This document shows, one piece after another, positions 56,918 to 64,000 of a stretch of 64,000 nucleotides of DNA. The stretch comes from Cordilura impudica. Lineage: Eukaryota; Arthropoda; Insecta; Diptera; Scathophagidae. The stretch covers positions 51,142,807 through 51,206,806 of the forward strand of contig OY821521.1 of NCBI GenBank assembly GCA_963682025.1. The letters are read 5' to 3'. Each line of letters begins with the position of its first letter. The first letter of the stretch is position 1. Below the pieces are notes generated by a model that worked only from the letters and a program-made list of their open reading frames with translations, ran no database searches and was not told the origin of the DNA. Both the position numbers and the translations under genes were made by a program.

Positions 56918-58460
56918 CAGGGACCGTAATAATTATTCCCTTTTTCATAAAAATCAGATGATAACAGTTATTTTTTGATTTTTATTTTTTTCAACAAAAA
57001 TTACTGTTATTTTTATACCCTATACCACTATGTGGTTTGGGTATAATGACCTTGTGCTGCTGTTTGTAACAACCAAAAATATTCGTCCTAGACCCATCTT
57101 TAATTATACCGATCGACTCAGAATCACTTTTTGAATCGAAATAGCAATGTCCGTCCGTCCGTCCGTCCGTCCGTCTGTGTGTCCATGTAAAGCTTGTAAT
57201 CAAACTGCAGGTCGCAAATATGAATATATTTTGACGAAATTTGGTATTTGATCTTTTATCGGCTATGGGATGAACGCTATTGAAACTGGTGAGAATCGGT
57301 CCATGTTCAGACCTAGCCCCCATACAAATGACCCCTATGAAATTGACATAAATTGCCATAAGTTCCAAATTATCATATAGATCTCAGTCAAATTGGGTTT
57401 GTATGTGTTTATTACATCTACTAATCAGTAGTTCAAAAATAATACCTATAGGAAAATTCTTAGTCATAGGCCCCATACAGAGCTGCTTCCCGATCTTCAC
57501 TTAAATCTATTAAAAAACAAAAATATTGCACAGATTTTTCTCAAATTTGGTTTTTATATATTTTTTCAAAGTATAAGTGACTTTACCAAATATGGTCATG
57601 ATCGGTCCATTTTTCGACCTAGTCCCCATATAAATATAGTATCCGATATGAACTTTTTCATATCTGCAGCGAAAAATATTAATAAAAATGCCACTCAAAT
57701 TTGATTTATGCTTATTTGCTATATCCAATTAGTTGGACCGAAGAGATAGGGTATCTTAACCATGGTATAGGGTATCGTATAGTCGGGCTAGACCGACTAT
57801 AATTTTCTTACTTGTTTTATTTATATTTTTTGAGCAAAAATAACTTATTGTTTGATTATTATTTTTTCGATTAAAAATAACAGTTATTTTTTGATTTTTA
57901 TTTTTTCAAACAAAAATAACAGTTATTTTTTGATTTTTATATTTTTGAGCAAAAATAAAAGTTATTATTTTTATGGTTTCTACGGTATGATTTATATACT
58001 CTGACAAAAACACTGATGAGGATTTGATGGCATACTGAAACAGTAAGAAATATGTATTTCCCTGGCTACGTATACTGGCATCTGTTGTGCACTCTGTACC
58101 TGCGACACAAGTTAGTGTAGAGAGATCCTTTTCAGCCCTCAAACTGATTCTAGGAGAGTTGCGGTACAATTTGTCAGTGGAAAGTTTGGAAGCACAAATG
58201 TTTGTAAAACTAAATTCGGATGTTTAAAATATACTTGATATTAGCATTGATATTGGCTTGAAAAAATAAAAATAAACAATAAGTTTTATTTTTGCTCGTT
58301 AAAATAAAAATCGAAAAATAACTTTTATTTTTTTTTTTTTAAATAAAAATAAAAAAATAAAAGTTATTTTTGTTTGAAAAAATAAAAATAAAAAACTAAC
58401 AGTTATTTTTGCTCCAAAAAAAAAATTAAAAAATAACTGTTATTTTTGCTCGGGTATGCC
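56918..58460 (+). mobile_element. hAT element relic with foldback arms, interrupted by Fam-A
   Basis: The left end, CAGGGACCGTAATAATTATT, resembles the hAT-like foldback end at 12667. Arms of AACAGTTATTTTTTGATTTTTATT lie at 56950-57011 and 57816-57965, with inverted counterparts at 58255-58450. Between them 58010-58227 encodes the hAT C-terminal dimerisation domain: F-P-W-L-R-I-L-A-S-V-V, P-A-T-Q-V-S-V-E-R-S-F-S-A-L-K-L-I, L-S-V-E-S-L-E-A-Q-M-F-V, then stop. A TGA replaces the Trp of the A-Y-W motif. The rest of the transposase is missing. The right end is not certain. Confidence 0.75.
57012..57815 (+). mobile_element. Fam-A copy 6 (full length), inside the hAT relic
   Basis: It runs from TTTATACCCTATACCACTATGTGG to GTCGGGCTAGACCGACTATAATTTTCTTACTTG. 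The microsatellite is GTCCGTCCGTCCGTCCGTCC. Subterminal inverted repeats are intact. Confidence 0.88.
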
Positions 58461-59479
58461 CTAAATTTTCGAAATTCAAATTATTTGTACACATTCAATT
58501 TAGTTATTTACTCTTAAAAAAAATTATGGATAACCATATTGCCTATAATATATGTACAGTATTACCAACGCACAGTAGCGCCCGTAGAGCAAACGAGGTT
58601 GCAAAAATCAAAATTTTCATGTGCGCCGACGAAGTTTTGAATAAACCCATGTTATAGGAAACTTTTCAACGATTTCAAATATGCTACTCTTAATAATATC
58701 ACATTTTTAGTTTAGAAGATATAACCGCTCAAAGTTGACCAACTTTCGGTTTTCAAAAAAACACACAATTTTAGTCAATTTGTTGCGATTTCAGGTGTAA
58801 TATCACGAAAAATGGGTAACGAATCGCCTTATTTTTTATTTGTATTGATTGATGTATTTATTAAATGTATAATGATAAAAAAAAATTAACTATTTGCTTT
58901 GTGTTTCTCCTAGTAAATCACTATTTAAAAACTATCCGTTTTTTCACTATTTTTCAACTTTGATGGAAAATAAAAAAAAAATCTATATTTTTCTATATTT
59001 GCCATATTTGCAAAACATGTTCTTTGATTATTTCTTTACATAATTCAAAAGGTTTTATCTGCCCGTACGTGCCCGTTTGGCTTCTAGAGGTAAAAAAGGT
59101 TAAAAAGACATGGCTGAAGAAATTGTATGGCGTGCATCCCTTACATGTTTTGACTGACAGTAGTTTGATCTAATAGTTTGAAAATTGCATTTTAAGTCGG
59201 TTGTCTACCTGTGAGCCTCTGCCAAAGTCTGCTCCCAATATTCTGTTACAGACACAGGATGCACAAAAAACTACTCATTGAAGTTCGCAGGTACGCACCT
59301 CACTTAAAAATTACTTTGGAGTACAAATGGTCAAGAACAATATTGACTTATGGTCCCTCCAGGTAGGCACAAATCTTATTTAGACACGAGCATAATATCA
59401 AAATTGCATAATTCAGCCTAAATCCATATGTATGCAGGAAACAGGTAAATTTTTAGGCGTGGTAGCATAAGCCTATGTA
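58461..59479 (+). other. Probable 5' noncoding part of the Transib element
   Basis: No coding motif is recognised. CACAGTAGCGCCCGTAGAG at 58571 begins with a heptamer close to CACAGTG, the start of Transib ends and of RAG recombination signals, and could be the left terminus. No matching right end is available for comparison. Confidence 0.35.
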
Positions 59480-61524
59480 TTGCTAAAAAGGCATAATGCC
59501 TGGATTAGTCTACGACTGAAAGTTAGCGCAACAAGTACTGAAACCATGGCGTTAAACAATTTAAAATTATTTGAACTGTTTAGAAGGTCAACCACACCAA
59601 AGTTTTTCACGGAAGCTGCTTTAGAAGAACTTGATAGCTTATACGGAAATATTGAGAGAAGCGAAATTATAAAAAATTATTTTTATCTGATATATGCAAA
59701 TATTAAGGCAAAATGGGTGAAATCTAATCGAACCATTCAGAACTTCAACTCCAAATACGAGGACTGGCTTAATGAAGACACCATCCTGGATATATTGGCA
59801 GTAGATAAACCCACCACATCAATCAAGCAAAAGGAAGGCCAAAAAAAGTATTGAGGAGTGTTCAATTTTCACAAGAAAGAGGAAACTTGCCGATGCCACC
59901 AATGACTTGACCACGAAGCATTTATCGGACGTGCTGTCTATTAAATATACAAAGGATAGTGAAAGAGTTAGATCGCAGATTACAAAATCTGTTGCTGATG
60001 CAAGCCCACTGCGACTAAAAAGGATTAAGGAAAGCATTCCCACGCCCACAAACGCACACATTAAAAAGTATGGTTCCGAAGAAGCCTTGGCCTTGTTTAT
60101 GGACTTACAACTTTCCAAAAAAAAAATATGAGATACTACGGGCATCCTTGATGCGACACGGGGCTGACGTTTTATCAAGATACAAGCATATTACGCAAGC
60201 CAAAATAAATTCACGACCACTGCATACGGAGTTTACGGAAGTCTCTGTGAAAGCCAATCTGCAGGATCTCATGGGCCATACAGCAAAACGGTTGTTGGAG
60301 AGTCTTCCTGAAAATGAGATGAAAATTTTTCCTGAGAAACTGACATTGATCAGCAAATGGCGCTGCGATGGATCATCCGGACAAAGCGTTTATAAGCAAA
60401 GGATATCTTCCGATGACGCTACAATATCGGACGGAAATATGTTTATGGCATCTGTTGTGCCTTTGCGGCTAAAATCTGATGTTTCCCTACACTGGAAAAA
60501 TCCACGTCCGTCATCAGTGCATTATTGCCGACCAATAATGTTTCAGTTTGCAAGGGAATCGGCAGAACTCATAAGGACCACAGTGAAGGACATTGAAGAA
60601 CAAATAAGCAAGATTAAGCCTACAAAGCTGCAAATTGGAGAAGGAAAATATATTGAATGCAATTAAGAGTTCCACCTGACCATGGTTGACGGAAAAGTCG
60701 TAAACGAACTGACAGGAACAACCTCAACATTGTCATGCCCGATTTGCAAAAAAGAGTCAGAAGAACTTTGGTAATTTGAACGATTCTACAAACGAGGAGA
60801 ATTACGAATATGGAATGTCACCATTGCACGCCAGGATAAGGTGTATGGAGTTCTTGCTAAAACTGGCGTATACCCTACCACAAGAGGAGGAAAACTTCGA
60901 TGAAAATACATCAATAAAGGATAAGGAAAAGATCAGAAAGAAGCAAATACAGGATGCTTTTTTAAACAAGTTGGACTAAAAGTAGACTGTCCCAAGCACG
61001 GATACGGTAACTCAAACGATGGAAACACTTCTAGGAGATTTTTTGAAAATGATGAGGCAGTAACTAGAATCACTGGAATTGACAATCAAATCGTGAAAAG
61101 ATTGGGAACGATCTTGAATGTTTTAAACTGCAAAGAAATGTCAATTCTACAAAATATGGAGAATATGACCCCGACCGTCCATAAAATATTGGCGCATGGC
61201 AAAGATATAATTGAGTACCAGTCTTTGCCAATTGGAGAGCTTTCTGAAGAAGCACAGGAGTCTCTTAACAAATTTTATAAAAAATATAGATTGCAGAACA
61301 CATTCAAAGCATCAAGGGTAAGGCAAAATGAGGACCTCTTCAACATGTTGGCAGCATCTTCCGATCCACTTATTTCTTCCCTGCGGCATGTGAAGCCACG
61401 AATAGAGTTAGAAAATAATTATAGTTTAGAAATGATTAGTCTTTTAGATATACCTTCTCTTACGAATTGTGATGAATATTTTACTACCAAAAATATTTTA
61501 CCCGTCTTTTGTTACACCGAATGA
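59480..61524 (+). pseudogene. Transib-type (RAG1-related) transposase relic 1, catalytic triad present
   Basis: The N-terminal region (59480-60130, three frames) is less familiar. From 60330 the frame reads I-S-K-W-R-C-D-G-S-S-G-Q-S-V (first Asp, codon 60367), M-A-S-V-V-P-L-R-L, Y-C-R-P-I-M-F-Q-F-A and T-M-V-D-G-K-V-V-N-E-L-T-G (second Asp, codon 60688). Then come a zinc-type C-P-I-C, S-P-L-H-A-R-I-R-C-M-E-F, N-D-G-N-T-S-R-R-F-F, and T-V-H-K-I-L-A-H-G-K with L-S-E-E-A-Q-E-S-L-N-K (Glu, 61258-61260). First and second Asp are 107 codons apart; RAG1 D600 and D708 are 108 apart. Breaks: frameshifts near 59845, 60117, 60773 and 60972, and a TAA at 60664. The 3' end is cut by Fam-A. Confidence 0.88.
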
Positions 61525-62060
61525 ATCAAAATCACTTTCTGAGTCGATTTAGCGATGTTTGTCCGTCCGTCTGTCCGTCTGTGTGACCATGTAAACAAAC
61601 TACAGGTCGCAAATATGATTATATTTTGATGAAATTTAGTATATATGTAAGCTTATATCGGCCACAGGATGAACGCTACTGAAATTGGTGAAAATCGATT
61701 CATGTTCAGACCCAGTCTCCATACAAATGACCCCTATGAGATCGACTTAAATTGCCGTAAGGTCCCAATCATCATATAGATCTCGTTCAACTTGGGTTTT
61801 GTGTGTGTTTATTACATCCATTTATCAGTAGTCTAAAAATATACCCTATAGGACAATTCTTAGTCATAGCCACCATAATTCCCGATCTTCACTTAAATTT
61901 ATCAAAAAAAAAAATACAAAAATACTCCACAGCTTTTGCTCAAATTTAGTTTGTATATGTTTTTGCAAAATAATAAGTTACCTTATCAAATATGGTCAGG
62001 ATCGGTCCATTTTTCTACCTAGTCCCCATGTAAATATTGCATCCGATATGAAGTGTAGTA
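61525..62060 (+). mobile_element. Fam-A partial copy
   Basis: It starts inside the family at GAATCAAAATCACTTTCTGAGTCG with GTCCGTCCGTCTGTCCGTC, and runs to CATCCGATATGAA. The hairpin end is lost next to Hel-D copy 10. Confidence 0.8.
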
Positions 62061-62065
62061 AGTTA

Positions 62066-62383
62066 TCTATAGTATTAATAGGCTAGGTGATTTCTTGTGA
62101 CTGATGTTTTATTCTACCGTTTTATACCGATTTTGACCAAACGTATATTATTTGAAAGGTATTTCTTTTTAGCCGTTTTGCAGATTTACAGATTTTTAAA
62201 TTTTTTCCTTTATTTTGAGTAAATTGCATTTAAAGTTACTACTAACACATACAATAAATTATACAATGATATGTGTGTGTTTATTAAATTTGTTAATGTG
62301 TTTGTAATAAAAAGTCTTTATTTAATGAAAAAAGAAAATTTCTTAGAATTTGCGCTCGAATTTCGAGGGCTGGAATCTGCTAG
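62066..62383 (+). mobile_element. Hel-D copy 10: non-autonomous Helitron
   Basis: It runs from A/TCTATAGTATTAATAGGCTAGG to GCTCGAATTTCGAGGGCTGGAATCTGCTAG/T, with a short internal deletion relative to copy 5. Confidence 0.9.
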
Positions 62384-63179
62384 TTTGTTTAATTTGACGA
62401 GCATAATTTTTTTCAAAATTTTCGAAGGAAATACTTAAACGCAGGTCGTTCTACCTGCAGGAACACACTGTAAAATTGTTACTAATTAGTTACGGATAAT
62501 GTACTTTTTTTGCCTCCCAGAACTTAAAAAAAGGTTTGTCAATCGATAAGGACCTTCGATAAAAATTATCGATTTCATGGAAAGCTACGACTACGAATTA
62601 AAAACTCACATGATTTTATTTTAATGACGTTTTATTTAATTGCAATTCAAAGTAATTAGATTACACTGCATTATAAAATGTTATGATCTGACCAGCGACG
62701 GAAGAAATAAAACTCCTCAAATGAGTTTTATTTTATGACGGCGAAATAAAACTCTTCCGACCTTTTATTTTTACGTTGAAAAAATGTTGTAGATAGATGA
62801 GTTTTTTTCAAGTCACAAAATAACTGTTATAAAAGAAATTTTTTATATATCCCTAATAAACGTTACGGCCCCTGTTTTTAAATTATGATTTCGTAATTTT
62901 TTTTAGAATTTTTTTTTGTAAACGTTAATGGGATAAATAATTGCACAAATATTTTCTTTTAAAAATAATTTTCTTTGGAAAATATGGTGAAACTTTGAGA
63001 GTTGCTATTATTTTTTCCACAATTGTATCTAAACGAAATGTACGAGTGCGTACATAAATTATGGTAAATTTGAGCTAAATTTATTACAACCTTGTTTATG
63101 TTAAATTAAATTAAATTTATTATAACCATATTTTTATTCTTTTTTTTCGTGGGATGACCATACTTATGAGTAACAATAA
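62384..63179 (+). other. Intron 8: mostly unassigned, with a hAT-like terminus at 62874
   Basis: AACGTTACGGCCCCTG ends at 62874 and is the inverse of a CAGGGGCCGTAACG end, akin to those at 12667 and 56918. Upstream, AATAACTGTTATAAAAG (62819) also fits that group. CAGCGACGG at 62693 could be a decayed partner end. No target duplication is visible. Confidence 0.4.
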
Positions 63180-63297
63180 TAATTGTCTATACAGCACTCA
63201 GGAGATGCCCCTACAGATGCAGTGCATTGTGTTGATCTCAGGAAAATAGGTTAAGGAGGAAAATAGGTTAAGGAGGAAAGAGGGAGTAGTGTGTTTG
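63180..63297 (-). mobile_element. 3' end fragment of the LINE seen at 32157
   Basis: On the minus strand CTACTCCCTCTTTCCTCCTT, TTTTCCTGAGATCAACACAATG and GCACTGCATCTGTAGGGGC match 33255-33350. A 20-bp word (CTTAACCTATTTTCCTCC) is duplicated here. Confidence 0.8.
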
Positions 63298-63305
63298 TTT
63301 TTTTT

Positions 63306-63403
63306 TTTTTTTGCAGCGACAGAAAAAGCCTCTGGTGGGAATCGAACCCACGGCCCCTCGCATGATAGGCGAGCACGCTACCTACTCACCTACCGGGGCG
63401 CTT
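63306..63403 (-). mobile_element. tRNA-headed SINE, copy 2, fused to LINE 3' sequence
   Basis: The minus strand has the same head as the SINE at 23446, including A box TAGGTGAGTAGG and B box GGTTCGATTCC. It also retains the anticodon-arm part (GCTCGCCTATCATGCGAGGGG) that copy 1 lacks. A short CTGTCGCTGC body and an A tract follow, running directly into the LINE 3' fragment at 63297. Confidence 0.8.
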
Positions 63404-63544
63404 GGAGAAATCATCATTAAAACTGCAAATTGTCTATATCATTCCAAAAATAATTTTAAAGAATTGTATTGTTAGGACTTCTAATATTTGCCAAGAAAGA
63501 GTTCTGGATACCAGCACATCAGACAACATTAATATCAATTGTAT

Positions 63545-63900
63545 TTCAGAAGGCATCAATTAATTTTCAGGAAATATCAATTATTTTCAGTACCAATTGC
63601 AAATATTGATATTTAGAAATTATCAATTGATTTTCAGAAAATATCAACTGATTTTCAGGAATGATCCCTAAATATCCAGATCTAATCAATTGTATTTTAG
63701 AAATTATTGATTGTATTTCAGAAAACATTAACTGATATTCATACATTATCAATTGTATTTCAGAAATTATCGATTGTATTTCAAAATACAGAAAATAGCA
63801 ATTCATTTTCAGAAATAATCGGTCGATTTTCAGAAAACATGAATCTATTTTCAGAACTTATTAAATGTGTTTCAGAAAACATTAATATTTTCTGAAATCA
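63545..63900. repeat. Minisatellite of TTTCAGAAAWTATCAATTG units
   Basis: About 13-15 units of roughly 24-27 bp, alternating TATTTCAGAAATTATCAATTG and TTTTCAGAAAATATCAATTGA. The repeat keeps one frame open on each strand without looking like a gene. Confidence 0.85.
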
Positions 63901-64000
63901 ATTTGATTTTTCCTTATATATATTTGATAATTTTTGAAATGCATTTTGTAATTTTTGACTTAAATTTTGAAAACATAACCTTCACATACATAAATATATC

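Noticed and set aside
56918..62874. A single 6-kb hAT element bounded by the CAGGGACCG and CGGCCCCTG ends
   Set aside because: The flanking 8 bp do not match, and the hAT C-terminus lies near the left end with its own inverted arms closing by 58450. The two ends are better seen as separate copies.
35355..64000. CRAL-TRIO exons of GDAP2 in the last part of the window
   Set aside because: I looked for the conserved blocks of that domain on the + strand and found none with splice sites. They should lie beyond 64000.
1..64000. CRISPR arrays, bacterial operons, riboswitches
   Set aside because: Spliced genes, SINEs and TA-flanked mariners show eukaryotic nuclear DNA. The regular repeats here are satellites without unique spacers.

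Overview
The window is an AT-rich piece of an insect nuclear genome, most likely a higher (calyptrate-like) fly. It holds the 5' two-thirds of one host gene on the + strand and a very large load of decayed transposable elements inside that gene's introns. The host gene is the fly orthologue of GDAP2, a macro-domain plus CRAL-TRIO protein. I recognised it from the conserved residues in its exons and from uninterrupted reading phase across eight exons. The fly assignment rests on the dipteran style of the repeats and on the DD41D (rosa-like) mariner; I could not run a species search.

Gene layout. The eight coding exons are 846-902, 968-1119, 1200-1342, 4346-4478, 4570-4679, 4751-4996, 25081-25208 and 35254-35354. 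Together they encode about 356 residues: an N-terminal tail, the macro domain and an acidic linker. The CRAL-TRIO exons are not in the window, so the gene runs on past 64000. Four introns are small (65-91 bp). The others are about 3.0 kb, 20.1 kb, 10.0 kb and more than 28.6 kb. The second intron appears to be a GC-AG intron.

Repeat layout. Nearly all the intronic sequence I can assign is mobile DNA. (i) Ten copies of one short non-autonomous Helitron (Hel-D, 5' TC, 3' hairpin plus CTAG, A/T target) and one internally deleted helicase-bearing Helitron. (ii) Two related families, Fam-A and Fam-B, with a terminal hairpin, subterminal inverted repeats and a GTCC-type microsatellite; they look Helentron/DINE-like. 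Fam-B carries internal short tandem arrays that reach kilobase size. (iii) Tc1/mariner elements of several kinds: rosa-like DD41D, mariner sensu stricto, Tc1 DD34E, and an unclassified MDDETY type. (iv) Two hAT-like foldback elements with 8-bp target duplications, and a hAT transposase C-terminus. (v) Two remnants of a Transib-type, RAG1-related transposase; one keeps all three acidic catalytic residues. (vi) Non-LTR retrotransposons, a Penelope-like element lacking its GIY-YIG end and set inside a satellite array, and tRNA-headed SINEs.

The insertions are heavily nested: a MITE in a mariner in Fam-A, a Jockey-like element in a mariner, Fam-A in a hAT, a Penelope in a Fam-B array, and a tRNA-derived SINE in Tc1. 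A segmental duplication (about 26.7-27.6 kb against 33.4-34.65 kb) supplies empty sites for two of the insertions. No transposase or reverse transcriptase in the window is intact.
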